From the NCBI RefSeq assembly GCF_963975745.1, contig NZ_CAXBIB010000010.1:73793-137792 (forward strand): 64,000 nt of DNA. The letters run 5' to 3'. The position numbers and the translations under genes are program-made. Positions 33,038 through 44,437 of the stretch are shown here, one piece after another. This DNA comes from Parvibaculum sp963975745 (lineage in GTDB: Bacteria; Pseudomonadota; Alphaproteobacteria; Parvibaculales; Parvibaculaceae). How positions within the stretch are numbered: position 1 is the first letter of the stretch; each line of letters starts with the position of its first letter. The notes beneath the pieces are model-generated. The model was given only the letters and a program-made list of their open reading frames with translations, was not told the origin of the DNA and ran no database searches.

Positions 33038-34075
33038 TCAACCCCGGCGGCGACGCGCGCGTCGCGTTGCGTCGTCGATCAACGCCATCAGGGTGTCGAT
33101 GTTGGCAATCAGCGCCCGGACCGGCAACTGCATCGCGGCATCGCGCAGCCGTGCCCGCGCGCTGCCGGCCGGCGCATGGGCCAGACGCACCGCGTCCTTT
33201 TCGGTGGTGATCAGGCGCAGGCCGCGCTCGCGCGCCCGGACCAGCAGATGCAGGGCGTCGCGCTCGGAATACATGTGGTGGTCGGCGAAATCGACCGTCT
33301 CGGCGACCTCGGCACCGAGATCGGCCAGCGTGCGATAGAATCTCTCGGGACGGCCGATGCCGGCAAAGGCCAGCAGCGGCAGATCGCCCAGGCCGGGCGG
33401 TGTGGCCGGCCGGGTGATCGCATTGAAAACCGGCAGGCCGCGGGCGCGGGCACGCGCCGCGATGCCGTCGGCCGCATGGCCGCGGCCGTTCAGGATGACC
33501 GCCTGGGCCCGTGCCAGCGCGCCGTCGATGCGCTCGCGCAGGGGGCCGGCCGGAATGAGACGCCCGTTGCCGACGCCCGTCGCCGCGTCGACGACCAGTA
33601 TCGAGAAGTCCTTGACGAGATGCGGGTTCTGGAAGCCGTCATCCATCACGATCAATTGCGCGCCGCCGCGTACCGCGGCTGCCGCGCCTTCCGGCCGCCG
33701 TGCCGACACCCATGCCGGCGCGATGGCAGCCAGCAGCAGCGGCTCGTCGCCGACATCGGCCGCGCCGTGCCGCGCCGGATCGACCCGGATCGGGCCGCGC
33801 TCGCGGCCGCCATAGCCCCGGGTCAGGAAATGAACATTCTCGCCGGCTGCGATCAGGCGCTCGGCAAGGGTCAGCGCCAGCGGCGTCTTGCCGGTGCCGC
33901 CGGCCGTCAGATTGCCGATGCAGACGACCGGCACGGCCGCGCGCTCCGGCGTGGCACGGCGATAGCGGATGCGGCCGGCCAGACCGTAGAGCCAGCCGGC
34001 CGGCGCCAGCAGACGCGCCGGCAACTGCGGCGCGGCGCCGGTTCGCGGCGGATACCAGAAGCGCGGTTCACGCAT
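33038..34075 (-). CDS. lpxK: Tetraacyldisaccharide 4'-kinase
   Basis: A 345-residue LpxK, which phosphorylates the 4' position of the lipid A disaccharide. The N-terminus MREPRFWYPP is typical. The Walker A is NLTAGGTGKTPLAL, followed by LTRGYGGRERGP and the conserved MDDGFQNPHL. It overlaps the end of waaA by 8 bp. The ATG at 34075 lies 9 bases after GGAGG; an ATG at 34081 is nearer to it and less well spaced. Like its neighbours it is very GC-rich. Confidence 0.94.
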   Translation of the reverse strand: MREPRFWYPPRTGAAPQLPARLLAPAGWLYGLAGRIRYRRATPERAAVPVVCIGNLTAGGTGKTPLALTLAERLIAAGENVHFLTRGYGGRERGPIRVDPARHGAADVGDEPLLLAAIAPAWVSARRPEGAAAAVRGGAQLIVMDDGFQNPHLVKDFSILVVDAATGVGNGRLIPAGPLRERIDGALARAQAVILNGRGHAADGIAARARARGLPVFNAITRPATPPGLGDLPLLAFAGIGRPERFYRTLADLGAEVAETVDFADHHMYSERDALHLLVRARERGLRLITTEKDAVRLAHAPAGSARARLRDAAMQLPVRALIANIDTLMALIDDATRRARRRRG

Positions 34076-35375
34076 CGGCATGACCCTCCGCGGCCGGCGG
34101 CAGCAGCGGCCAGAGCAGCTCGAAGACGCGCGATGTCGCGCCGCTGTCGGCGCTGGCGACGGCCTGCGCCGCCGCGGCCCTTTGCCGGCGCAAGGCGGGG
34201 TCGGCCAGAAGCGGCGCGACCGCGCCGGCCAGTTCGGCCGGGCCGGCAATGCGCTGCATCGCGCCGGCCGCCTCGAAGGCCGCATAGGCCTCGGCGAAAT
34301 TGAAGTCGGAGGGGCCCGCGATCAGGGCCGAGTCGAGACGCGCCGCCTCGAAGGGATTGTGGCCGCCGGCCGGGTGGAGCGTGCCGCCGATGAAGGCAAT
34401 GCCGGACAGACTGTAGTAGAGGCCCATTTCGCCCAGTGTGTCGCCGAGATAGATGTCGGTCGTCGCGGCGATGCTCTCGCCGGCGCTGCGCCGGGCCACC
34501 GCAAGGCCGAGCGCCCGGCATTCGGCGGCCACGGCCGGGCCGCGCGCCGGGTGGCGCGGCACGATGATCGTCAGCAGGCCGGGATGGGCCGCGGCCAGCG
34601 CGCGATGCGCTTCGGCGGCGGCACGCTCTTCGCCGTCATGCGTGTTGCTGGCCAGCCAGACCGGGCGGCCGGCGATCTGGCCCTGCAGGCGCGCCAGTTC
34701 GCCGGCGTCGGGGCGCAGCGGCGCGGCATCGTGTTTCAGATTGCCGAGGCGCCGCACCGAGGGCGCGCCGAGGGCGCGCAGACGTTCGGCACTGGCCTTG
34801 TCCTGCGCCACCGTCAGCGAAAAGCCCGCCAGCAGCGCCGCCGCCATCTGCGGCGCGCGGCGCCAGTTGCGGAAGGACTGTTCGGTGATGCGCGCATTGA
34901 CGAGGGCCAGCGGCAGGCCGCGCGCCCGGGCGGCGCGCATCAGGTTCGGCCAGAATTCCGACTCGACCCATATGGCGAGATCGGGCCGCCAGTGGTCGAG
35001 AAAGCGGGCGCACCAGGCCGGATGATCGAGCGGCACCAGTTGATGCACGGCGCGCGGCGGCAGGCGCTCGGCCATCAGCCGGGCCGAGGTGACGGTGCCG
35101 GTGGTGACCAGCACCGCGATGTCGGGTGCCGCGGCCAGCAGGCGGTCGATCAGCGGCAGCACCGACAGCGACTCGCCGATGCTGGCGGCATGGAACCAGA
35201 CCAGGCGGCCCGGCGGCCGCGGCCGCGACGGGCGGCCGAGGCGCTCGCCGATGCGGGCCGGATCCTCCTTGCCGCGCGCAATCCGGCGGCGCAGCAGGAC
35301 CGGGGCCACCGGCGCCAGCGCCCGCGTCAACAGACGGTAGAGCGCAAGGCCGGGCGATGTGGCGGTCGCGGTCAT
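34068..35375 (-). CDS. waaA: 3-deoxy-D-manno-octulosonic acid (Kdo) transferase
   Basis: A 435-residue GT-B glycosyltransferase with an N-terminal membrane anchor. It contains FHAASIGESLSVLPLIDRL, WVESEFWPNLMRAARARGLP, LVNARITEQSFRNW, and the donor-site TDIYLGDTLGEMGLYY followed by GGHNPFEAA. It transfers Kdo from CMP-Kdo to lipid IVA. One or two transfers cannot be told from sequence. The ATG at 35375 gives the normal N-terminus. It lies 16 bp after the DUF374 gene and overlaps lpxK. Confidence 0.95.
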   Translation of the reverse strand: MTATATSPGLALYRLLTRALAPVAPVLLRRRIARGKEDPARIGERLGRPSRPRPPGRLVWFHAASIGESLSVLPLIDRLLAAAPDIAVLVTTGTVTSARLMAERLPPRAVHQLVPLDHPAWCARFLDHWRPDLAIWVESEFWPNLMRAARARGLPLALVNARITEQSFRNWRRAPQMAAALLAGFSLTVAQDKASAERLRALGAPSVRRLGNLKHDAAPLRPDAGELARLQGQIAGRPVWLASNTHDGEERAAAEAHRALAAAHPGLLTIIVPRHPARGPAVAAECRALGLAVARRSAGESIAATTDIYLGDTLGEMGLYYSLSGIAFIGGTLHPAGGHNPFEAARLDSALIAGPSDFNFAEAYAAFEAAGAMQRIAGPAELAGAVAPLLADPALRRQRAAAAQAVASADSGATSRVFELLWPLLPPAAEGHADA

Positions 35376-35391
35376 CACCGGAACGGGATGC

Positions 35392-36138
35392 TCAAGACGC
35401 CACCGTCCCTGCATCCTGCAGGGACGGGGCGCGGCCGACCAGGCGTTCGGCCTCGGCCGCGACTTCGTTGAGACCGTCCTCGACGCGCTGCCGCGCGCGT
35501 TCGATTTCCTCCGGGCTCGCATCGCGGTCGACATAGATCGGTTCGCCCCATACCAGCGCGCCCTTCGAGAAGGGCAGGTTGATGGTGAAGCGGTCCCAGT
35601 TGTCGAGCTTGATGCGGGCGCGCGTCGTCGCGGCCACCGGCACGATGGGACGGCCGGAGAGCCGCGCCAGCATCACGATGCCCTCGCCCGCGCGCCGCGC
35701 CGGCCCCGGGGGCAGATCGGCAGTCAGACCGATCGAGATGTTCTCGCCAAGCGCGCGGACCATGGCGCGCAAGGCGCCGGCGCCGCCCTTGCCCTTGTGC
35801 TTGTGGCTGCGCTCCTCGCCCTTCGGCACGCCAGCGCCGCGGATCGTGCTGACGCCGAGATGGCGCATGACGCTGTCGACGATCTCGCCGTCGCCATGTT
35901 TCGAGACCAGGATGCGCCACTCGCGCCAGTTGTGCCAGAAGGGCGGCAGGATCAGATTCTGTCCATGCCATGTCGCCGCGACAAAGGGCTTGTCGACATT
36001 CCAGAAACTGGCGGCGATGTCGCCGCGCCGGATCTCGAAGCGGCAGGTCCGCCGGACCAGACGGATATAGAGCGCAATCAGGAAACCGATCGCGCCGGCG
36101 AAGGCCGCACTCTTGAATATCTTCTTGCCGAGCGACAT
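35392..36138 (-). CDS. DUF374 lysophospholipid acyltransferase-like protein
   Basis: A 248-residue protein with an N-terminal membrane helix (about 10-28). The DUF374 core is AATWHGQNLILPP, ILVSKHGDGEIVDSVM, GAGVPKGEERS and ISIGLTADLPPGPARRAGEGI (shown in part). The His in TWHGQN occupies the position of the acyltransferase histidine. The family is fixed next to waaA in alphaproteobacteria and is presumed to act on lipid A or another envelope lipid, but activity is unproven. It lies 7 bp after the ABC exporter gene. Confidence 0.9.
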   Translation of the reverse strand: MSLGKKIFKSAAFAGAIGFLIALYIRLVRRTCRFEIRRGDIAASFWNVDKPFVAATWHGQNLILPPFWHNWREWRILVSKHGDGEIVDSVMRHLGVSTIRGAGVPKGEERSHKHKGKGGAGALRAMVRALGENISIGLTADLPPGPARRAGEGIVMLARLSGRPIVPVAATTRARIKLDNWDRFTINLPFSKGALVWGEPIYVDRDASPEEIERARQRVEDGLNEVAAEAERLVGRAPSLQDAGTVAS

Positions 36139-36145
36139 CGGGTCC

Positions 36146-38029
<1,884 letters not shown>

Positions 38030-38162
38030 CTGGCCTGTCTCGTTCGGTCCCGGCGATCGGGATTGCCGGGACCATATCACGGCACACCACCTGTCGCCAT
38101 AAAGGCGGCAAATGGTAAACGCTTCATTCAATTGACCTTTTGACCGATTTCCGGGGCGCCCG

Positions 38163-38687
38163 TCAATTCAGCAAGGCGATGGAGACCGTCAGATAAGTGG
38201 CGAACAGCGTCCAGGCGAGATAGGGCAACTGCAGCAGACCGGCGAGACGATCGAACTTGAGGAATGCCATCACCATCAGAATGATGGCCGCGTCGAGGGC
38301 CAGCACCACCAGGACCGCCAGCGCCGGGCTCTTCAGCCCGAAAAACACGATGCTCCAGGACAGATTCAACGCCAGCTGCATGCCGAACAGGGACAGCGGC
38401 CCGCCCGCCTTGTCGAAACTTCCCGCCGCGCGCCAGACCAGCCAGGCCGAGATCGCCATCAGGAAATAGAGAAAGTTCCAGACGACCGGGAAAACCCATT
38501 CGTCGGGGTTGAGCGGCGGCTTGACCAGTTCCTGATACCAGTCACCGACGCTCGTTGCCGTCACGGCGCCGCCCGCGCCGGCGACAATGAAGACCACAAT
38601 CAGAAATCCGAACAGGCAGACAAGCGACATCAGCGTGCCCGGCCCCGGCCTTGCCTTGTTGTCCGGCGACGGGTCGTTACTCGTCAT
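38163..38687 (-). CDS. tspO: TspO/MBR family tryptophan-rich sensory protein
   Basis: A 174-residue protein with five membrane helices. It contains the TspO hallmarks WYQELVKPPLNPDEWVFPVV, NFLYFLMAISAWLVW, NLSWSIVFFGLKSPALA and LPYLAWTLFATYL. TspO proteins bind porphyrins and cholesterol-like ligands; in Rhodobacter TspO is an outer-membrane regulator of tetrapyrrole metabolism. It overlaps DUF4170 by 11 bp, placing it inside the Kdo-lipid A operon, which is not the usual neighbour. A 34-residue longer frame upstream lies entirely within DUF4170. Confidence 0.9.
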   Translation of the reverse strand: MTSNDPSPDNKARPGPGTLMSLVCLFGFLIVVFIVAGAGGAVTATSVGDWYQELVKPPLNPDEWVFPVVWNFLYFLMAISAWLVWRAAGSFDKAGGPLSLFGMQLALNLSWSIVFFGLKSPALAVLVVLALDAAIILMVMAFLKFDRLAGLLQLPYLAWTLFATYLTVSIALLN

Positions 38688-38913
38688 CGCCACCATCCTG
38701 ATCGGGATCGAGCAGCCGGTGCAGATGTACAATGAAATATCGCATATGCGCGTTGTCGACCGTTTTCTGGGCGGCCGCCTTCCATGCACGATGCGCCGTG
38801 TCGTAATCCGGGAAGATACCGACGATATCCAGCGCCGTCGTGTCCTTGAACTCCCTGCCTTCCAGATGCGTCAGCTCGCCGCCGAATACCAGGTGCAGAA
38901 GCTGTTTTGACAT
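38677..38913 (-). CDS. DUF4170 protein
   Basis: A 78-residue soluble protein matching DUF4170: LLHLVFGGELTHLEGREFKD, then DIVGIFPDYDTAHRAWKAAA and RYFIVHLHRLLDPD. In alphaproteobacteria it lies between the cysQ-like phosphatase and the waaA-lpxK genes. Function unknown. The start has GAGG five bases upstream. It overlaps tspO, which indicates co-translation. Confidence 0.9.
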   Translation of the reverse strand: MSKQLLHLVFGGELTHLEGREFKDTTALDIVGIFPDYDTAHRAWKAAAQKTVDNAHMRYFIVHLHRLLDPDQDGGDDE

Positions 38914-38991
38914 GAAGACCTCGGGACAACGACTGCATCGGATGCGAGTCGGATGCTAGCACGGCAATGCGATCCGGCGAAGGCGTTGCTG

Positions 38992-39801
38992 TCAGTCGGG
39001 CAAGCGTATCGCACCCAATCGAGCCAGCATTGCATCGTGGAGCGCCGGACCTGCAACGAGCAGGCTGCGGTGCCGCGTGCTTTCACGATTGTAGGTAAAG
39101 GGCCGGCCGTCATGCGTCGTCATGCAGCCCCTTGCCTCGGTGACGATCAGATCCGCCGCCGCAAGATCCCAATCGCTCTTGCCATTCAGCGCGAGCGCCG
39201 CGTCGGCCATGCCGCAGGCCACCAGTGCGATCCGGTAGGCGACCGAGTTGCGTTCCAGAATGTCCATTTCAGGCCAGGGCGGGATGCCGGCTCGGCTCCA
39301 TCCGGGATGCTTGAACATCGGCGCAAAGGCCGCGATCCGGCAGCCTTCGATTTCGCTGCGGTTGCTGACATGGATCGACCGACCGTTGAGCCGCGCGCCG
39401 CCGCCGATCGCCGCGTCGAAGAATTCATCCGTCGCAGGATTGAAAAGCGCGGCGATGACCGGACGACCGTCCGCGACCAATGCAACGGATACAACGAAAT
39501 GGGGTTGGCCCCTGGCAAAGGCCCGCGTGCCGTCGATCGGATCGACGACCCAGGTCAAGCGGCGCGAGAGACGTATCGCGTCATCCTCGGTTTCTTCCGA
39601 CAACCAGCCATATTCGGGTCGTGCCGAGGTCAGACGCGCCTGCAAGAGATCGTTGACGGCAATATCGGCTTCGGTGACCGGACTGTTGTCGGCATCCTTC
39701 GACCATTTCCTGAGGTCGGTGCCGAAATAGCGCATGGCAAGCGCGCCCGCATCCCTGACCGCCTCTTTCAGCAGGACAAAATCACCGTCAGGTACCGGCA
39801 A
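38992..39801 (-). CDS. cysQ: 3'(2'),5'-bisphosphate nucleotidase / inositol monophosphatase family
   Basis: A 269-residue Mg-dependent phosphatase with the family motifs WLSEETEDD, WVVDPIDGTRAFARG and SDWDLAAADLIVTEA, which supply the metal-binding acidic residues. CysQ-type enzymes hydrolyse PAP; others in the family act on inositol phosphates. The start is a TTG at 39801 with GAGGGG 8 bases upstream, overlapping the end of tldE by 14 bp. The gene pair tldE-cysQ is conserved in alphaproteobacteria. Confidence 0.87.
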   Translation of the reverse strand: MPVPDGDFVLLKEAVRDAGALAMRYFGTDLRKWSKDADNSPVTEADIAVNDLLQARLTSARPEYGWLSEETEDDAIRLSRRLTWVVDPIDGTRAFARGQPHFVVSVALVADGRPVIAALFNPATDEFFDAAIGGGARLNGRSIHVSNRSEIEGCRIAAFAPMFKHPGWSRAGIPPWPEMDILERNSVAYRIALVACGMADAALALNGKSDWDLAAADLIVTEARGCMTTHDGRPFTYNRESTRHRSLLVAGPALHDAMLARLGAIRLPD

Positions 39802-41164
39802 CGGTCATCCCCTCGACGCGGACCGTCGGTGCGTTGGTGCCGTGGCGAAACTCGAGATCGTCGGCCGGCGTCATGTTCAGGAACATGTCCTTGAGGTTTC
39901 CGGCCACCGTGATTTCACTCACCGGGTATGTGATTTCGCCATTCTCGATCCAGAAACCGGAAGCGCCGCGGCTGTAGTCGCCGGTCACGCCATTGATGCC
40001 CATGCCGATCAGCTCGGTGATATAGAGGCCCTGTCCGATATCGGCGATCAATTCCTTCACGCCGAGACAGCCTTTCTCCATATAGAGGTTGGTCGGCGCC
40101 GGCGACGGCGATCCGCCCGTGCCGCGTGCCGCGTGGCCGGTCGACACCAGACCAAGCTGGCGTGCCGTTGCACTGTCGAGCAGCCAGGTCGTCAGGCGTC
40201 CATCATCGATCAGATTCATGCGGCGGTTCGCGACGCCCTCGCCATCAAACGGCTTTGAGCGCAGGCCACGCTTCATGTGCGGATCGTCGACGATCGAAAT
40301 GCCGCGCGCAAATACGGCACGATCCATCTCGTTCTTCAGAAAACTGGTTCCGCGCGCGATCGACGTTCCGGAAATGGCGCTCGCAAAATGGCCGACGAGT
40401 CCGCCCGAGACGCGCGGATCGTAGACCACGGGCACCGCCTGCGAAGAAACCTTGCGCGGATGGAGCCGCCTTACCGCCTTTTCGCCTGCGCGACGGCCGA
40501 TCGCGGTGGCGGATTCGAGATCGTGTCCATGCCGCGCCGTCATGTGGTCATAGTCGCGCTCCATCGCCGTGCCTTCGCCGGCCAGCACCGAGCAGGAAAT
40601 CGAACAGAAGGTCCCCGCATAGGTCCCCGCAAAACCACGGCCGGCGGCATCACGCGCGACCAATGCAACGCTGGAGCGGCCCCACCCCGCCCCTGCCCCG
40701 CTCGAATTGGTGACACCATCAACCGCAAGCGCGGCCTCCTCCGCCTCGGATGCCAAAGCGGCCAGTTGTTCTGCCGTCGGCGGCGGGCTCTTGTCTTCGA
40801 TATCGAGATCCGGCCAGTCCCGTGCCAGCAGCGCGGCATCCGCCAATCCGCACCAGACGTCTTCCGGCGCGGCGCGCGCCATGGCCACCACGCGTTCGAT
40901 CATCGGTGCAAGCGATGTCTCCGACAGATCCGTGGTGGAAACGCTCGCCTGACGTCTGCCGATGAAAACGCGCAGACCGATGTCACGTCCCTCCGAGCGT
41001 TCGACATCCTCGAGCTTGCCGAGGCGCCACGAGACGCCCAGCGACGTGCCCTCCATGGCAACGGCATCGGCGGCATCGGCGCCGGCCGCCAATGCGCGGT
41101 CGACAAGCGCTGCCGCTGCATCGAGTGCCGACAACATTCCGTCGGCCTTTGCCGTTCCAGTCAT
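39788..41164 (-). CDS. tldE: Metalloprotease-associated protein TldE (PmbA)
   Basis: A 458-residue TldE/PmbA. It lacks the HExxxH zinc site of TldD and shows the family segments LGVSWRLGKLEDVERSEGRD, VPVVYDPRVSGGLVGHFASA, GRLTTWLLDSATARQLGL and the C-terminal GYWIENGEIT-like GFWIENGEITYPVSEITVAG (shown in part). It is the non-catalytic partner of TldD. The ATG at 41164 gives the normal N-terminus; the frame continues to 41227. It is 22 bp after the MAPEG gene and coupled to cysQ. Confidence 0.94.
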   Translation of the reverse strand: MTGTAKADGMLSALDAAAALVDRALAAGADAADAVAMEGTSLGVSWRLGKLEDVERSEGRDIGLRVFIGRRQASVSTTDLSETSLAPMIERVVAMARAAPEDVWCGLADAALLARDWPDLDIEDKSPPPTAEQLAALASEAEEAALAVDGVTNSSGAGAGWGRSSVALVARDAAGRGFAGTYAGTFCSISCSVLAGEGTAMERDYDHMTARHGHDLESATAIGRRAGEKAVRRLHPRKVSSQAVPVVYDPRVSGGLVGHFASAISGTSIARGTSFLKNEMDRAVFARGISIVDDPHMKRGLRSKPFDGEGVANRRMNLIDDGRLTTWLLDSATARQLGLVSTGHAARGTGGSPSPAPTNLYMEKGCLGVKELIADIGQGLYITELIGMGINGVTGDYSRGASGFWIENGEITYPVSEITVAGNLKDMFLNMTPADDLEFRHGTNAPTVRVEGMTVAGT

Positions 41165-41186
41165 CCCTGCCGCTTCCAGACGTTGT

Positions 41187-41591
41187 TCAGAGCAATGCGT
41201 AATAGAGACAGGCAAGGCCCGCCACAAGCTGCCCGATCCAGGTCAACAGCGTGCCGACAAGGCGTGGCGGCGTCGACGCGCCTGTTCGTGAAACACCGAT
41301 CGCGTGCAGCACGCGGCCGATGGTCAGCGCAAGACCGACCACATGCAGCACGATGATCGAGGCCGAGAGCATGTGCAGCACTACAAGACCGATCAGGCCG
41401 ATCGGCGTGTATTCGACATTGGTGATGTGGGCGCGGCTCGCATTGTACAACTTGTCGTCGTCGCCGGTTCCCGTCATCACATTGGCGCGAAGGCGATTGG
41501 CAGAGACGCGATAAGCCAGGAACAGGTTGATGAGAATGTTGAGACCGGCATAGACGCCGACGATTGCCAGCGAGATCGAATAGAATGTCAT
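41187..41591 (-). CDS. MAPEG family membrane protein
   Basis: A 134-residue protein with four predicted membrane helices. It resembles MAPEG (membrane-associated eicosanoid/glutathione metabolism) proteins: FLAYRVSANRLRANVMTGTG, the RAHITNVEYTPIGL segment and RVLHAIGVSR. In bacteria most are of unknown substrate, possibly glutathione-dependent. It is the first gene of the long minus-strand envelope cluster. The ATG at 41591 lies at the start of helix 1. Confidence 0.85.
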   Translation of the reverse strand: MTFYSISLAIVGVYAGLNILINLFLAYRVSANRLRANVMTGTGDDDKLYNASRAHITNVEYTPIGLIGLVVLHMLSASIIVLHVVGLALTIGRVLHAIGVSRTGASTPPRLVGTLLTWIGQLVAGLACLYYALL

Positions 41592-41710
41592 CGGGGCATC
41601 CTCCCTTTGGCCTGCCACGGGCCTGATTCTCCGGATCGGCGGCAAGGCTAGCACGGGCCGGACCCCGCATGACAGCGTGACAGCGCTGCCAGCGGCAGCA
41701 AATGCCGGGG

Positions 41711-42136
41711 TCAGTCGTCCGTGCCGGGCCGGCGACTGCGCAGTTGCTTCGTTGCGCCACGCCTGACCTTGCTTTCGAGGCGCCGCTTCTTCTCGCCAAG
41801 GCTTGGCCGCGTCGGCACCCGGAACTTCGGCCGATGCGCCGCCGCCGCGATCATTTCCACAAGCCGGCCTATCGCATCGCGACGGTTGGCCTCCTGCGTC
41901 CGGAAACGGTTCGCCGTAATGATGACGATACCGTCCTTGGTGAGCTTGGCGCCCGCTATCCGTTCGAGCCGTGCCTTGACCGGCGCCGTCAGCGAGGGCG
42001 ATCCGCGGACATCGAAACGAAGTTGCGCGGCTGTGGAGACCTTGTTGACGTTCTGCCCGCCCGGACCGCCGGCGCGGATATAGGTGATGGAAATCTCGTC
42101 CTCGCCGATCGAGAGGCTGTCCGTGACGGGGATCAT
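41711..42136 (-). CDS. arfB: Peptidyl-tRNA hydrolase ArfB (YaeJ), ribosome rescue factor
   Basis: A 141-residue class-I release-factor-like protein with the catalytic GGQ at residues 26-28 (RAGGPGGQNVNKVST) and a basic C-terminal tail (KKRRLESKVRRGATKQLRSRR) that enters the mRNA channel of stalled ribosomes. It lacks the codon-recognition domains of RF1/RF2, as expected for ArfB. It is 7 bp after ubiD on the same strand. Confidence 0.95.
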   Translation of the reverse strand: MIPVTDSLSIGEDEISITYIRAGGPGGQNVNKVSTAAQLRFDVRGSPSLTAPVKARLERIAGAKLTKDGIVIITANRFRTQEANRRDAIGRLVEMIAAAAHRPKFRVPTRPSLGEKKRRLESKVRRGATKQLRSRRPGTDD

Positions 42137-42143
42137 CGGCGCA

Positions 42144-43670
42144 TCACTTCCAGATCGGCTTGCCGGTGCCGGGGAGGCCGAGGCTCGACCATTTCTTCGT
42201 CACCGCGTCGATCACATCCTGATCCATGCGGATCTGGCGACCCCATTCGCGCTTCGTTTCCGGCGGCCATTTGTTGGTCGCGTCAAGACCGATCTTGCCG
42301 CCCAGGCCGCTTTCAGGCGAGGCGAAGTCGAGATAGTCGATCGGCGTGTTCTCGATCAGCGTCACGTCGCGCACCGGGTCCATCCGTGTGCTGATCGCCC
42401 ACATGACGTCCTTCCAGTCGCGCGCATCGATGTCGTCATCGACCACGATCACCCATTTCGTGTACATGAACTGCCGCAGATAGGACCAGGCGCCCATCAT
42501 CACGCGCTTGGCGTGGCCGGGATAGGCCTTCTTCATCGAGATGACGGCGATGCGGTAGGAGCAGCCTTCGGGCGGCAGCCAGAAGTCGACGATCTCGGGA
42601 AACTGCTGCTGCAGCAGCGGAATGAAGACTTCGTTCAACGCCTCGCCCAGCACCGAAGGTTCGTCCGGCGGACGGCCGGTGAAGGTCGAGAGATAGATCG
42701 GGTCCTTGCGCATGGTGATGGCGCTGACGGTGAAGACCGGAAACTTCTCGACCGAGTTATAGTAGCCCGTGTGGTCGCCATAGGGACCCTCGTCTTCATA
42801 TTCCTCCAGCGAGACATGGCCCTCGATGACGATTTCGGCTTCGGCCGGCACCTTCAACGGCACCGTCTTGCAATCGACAAGCTCGACCTTCCGGCCGCGC
42901 AGCAGCCCCGCGAACTGATATTCGCTCAGCGTGTCGGGGACCGGCGTGACGGCGGCGAGGATCGTGCCGGGATCGGCGCCGATGACGCAGGCGGCCGGCA
43001 AGGGCTCGCGCTTCTCGGCTTTCCAGCGCGCGTGATGCTGCGCGCCGCCGCGATGCGCCAACCAGCGCATGATCGTTTTGTCTCGCCCGAGCACCTGCAT
43101 CCGGTAGATGCCGAGATTGAAGTCGTCTTCCTTGACGCCTTTCGGCCCCCTGGTCACGACCAGCGGCCAGGTGATCAGCGGCGCCGGCTCGCCCGGCCAG
43201 CAGGTCTGGATCGGCAGGTCGTGGAGATTGATGTCACTGCCTTTCAGCACGATCTCCTGACACGGCGCCGACGACAGCGTCTTCGGCTTCATCGCCATCA
43301 CGGTCTTCAGCAGCGGCAGCATTTCGAAGGCTTCGCGGAAACCGCCCGGCGGTTCCGGCTGGCGCAGAAAGGCCAGCGCCTCACCGACTTCGCGCAGGTC
43401 CTTCGCGTGACGGCGCTCGATGCCGCCCATGGTGACCGCCTGGGCCACCCGCTCCACCGTGCCGAAGAGATTGACCAGTACCGGCATAGGCGAGAGGCGC
43501 CCATCGGCCATCTGCGCCTGCTGGAAGATGACGGCCGGCCCCTGCTCGGCCAGCAGCCGGGTCTGGATTTCGGTCATCTCGAGAACGGTCGAAACCGGTT
43601 CCGTCACACGGGCAAGGTCGCCCGATGCGTCGAGTTTCGACAGGAATTCGCGCAGCGAGGCATAGGACAT
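42144..43670 (-). CDS. ubiD: UbiD family decarboxylase (3-octaprenyl-4-hydroxybenzoate decarboxylase)
   Basis: A 508-residue prenylated-FMN-dependent decarboxylase. It starts SYASLREFLSKLDASGDLAR and contains the conserved NLGIYRMQVLGRDKTIMRW, EAEIVIEGHVSLEEYEDEGP (catalytic acidic residues in the E-x-P-GDHTGYY region) and DFWLPPEGCSYRIAVISMKK. It decarboxylates the ubiquinone precursor; ubiA is in the same window. The prFMN synthase ubiX is not here. The ATG at 43670 gives the normal start. Confidence 0.95.
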   Translation of the reverse strand: MSYASLREFLSKLDASGDLARVTEPVSTVLEMTEIQTRLLAEQGPAVIFQQAQMADGRLSPMPVLVNLFGTVERVAQAVTMGGIERRHAKDLREVGEALAFLRQPEPPGGFREAFEMLPLLKTVMAMKPKTLSSAPCQEIVLKGSDINLHDLPIQTCWPGEPAPLITWPLVVTRGPKGVKEDDFNLGIYRMQVLGRDKTIMRWLAHRGGAQHHARWKAEKREPLPAACVIGADPGTILAAVTPVPDTLSEYQFAGLLRGRKVELVDCKTVPLKVPAEAEIVIEGHVSLEEYEDEGPYGDHTGYYNSVEKFPVFTVSAITMRKDPIYLSTFTGRPPDEPSVLGEALNEVFIPLLQQQFPEIVDFWLPPEGCSYRIAVISMKKAYPGHAKRVMMGAWSYLRQFMYTKWVIVVDDDIDARDWKDVMWAISTRMDPVRDVTLIENTPIDYLDFASPESGLGGKIGLDATNKWPPETKREWGRQIRMDQDVIDAVTKKWSSLGLPGTGKPIWK

Positions 43671-43831
43671 CGGCTTTCCGGACTTTCGGCTGTTTTCCGG
43701 GCCTTGCACCGGTCCGGGGCGCGCAGAATGCCGCATTCCCGCAGCGCTGCCAAATGGGCCCATGCGTTAACAAGGCGCCAACCGTTCGGGGCGTAGTCTC
43801 GATACAGGACACCAATGCGGGAGCGAGCGGC

Positions 43832-44434
43832 GTGACCAGGCACGGAAAAGAAACACGGCAACCGGCGACGCGCATCTGGCGCGGCGGCGAGATCGATGCC
43901 GATCCGTTTCATCTGCCCCAGCATGTCGCCATCGGGGCGGCGGCGCTGCTGCCGCGCGCCTTCGGCTTCATCCGTTTTGCGACCGTCCATGCCGATGCGG
44001 TGACGGTCAATGACTCCTCACCCATTCTCGGTATCTTCGATTGGTCGGAGCCGATCTCGGCCTATGAAGGTGTCGCGTTGCGGGTCGTCGATCGCGACAG
44101 GCGCGGCATCGAGAAGGCACTCGTGGTCGAGCTGACCCACCGCCGGAATTCGAAGCGCAATATCGTCGTCCATGCGTCGCATGACGGCCTCGACGCGCCG
44201 GCGCGCTGGCGCTCCTGGGGCCGGGTGCTTCGGCTGCCATTGCTGGTCGAAGACCGCGAAGGAACGCTTCATGCGGCCGAGCGGCGCCTCGGCGCGCTGC
44301 ATGTCGGCGAGCCGCAGCCGCATTCCGGCGCCAACCCGCTTTCGGCCCGCCGTCCGCTTTCCTTCGGCCAGTCCGGCCAGCCGCGGCTCTGGGGCGAACG
44401 ACTTGTCGGCGGCGCACGCCCGCCGGCCTATTGA
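43832..44434 (+). CDS. DUF6101 family protein
   Basis: A 200-residue protein. The C-terminal half (ARWRSWGRVLRLPLLVEDRE, then RRLGALHVGEPQP) matches the family called DUF6101 in alphaproteobacteria, where it often lies beside ubiA and tldD. There is no signal peptide or membrane helix. The start is taken as the GTG at 43832 with GGGAG 8 bases upstream; an upstream ATG at 43625 would run antisense through the start of ubiD. It is convergent with the enoyl-CoA hydratase gene, stops 3 bp apart. Confidence 0.75.
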   Translation: MTRHGKETRQPATRIWRGGEIDADPFHLPQHVAIGAAALLPRAFGFIRFATVHADAVTVNDSSPILGIFDWSEPISAYEGVALRVVDRDRRGIEKALVVELTHRRNSKRNIVVHASHDGLDAPARWRSWGRVLRLPLLVEDREGTLHAAERRLGALHVGEPQPHSGANPLSARRPLSFGQSGQPRLWGERLVGGARPPAY

Positions 44435-44437
44435 CGC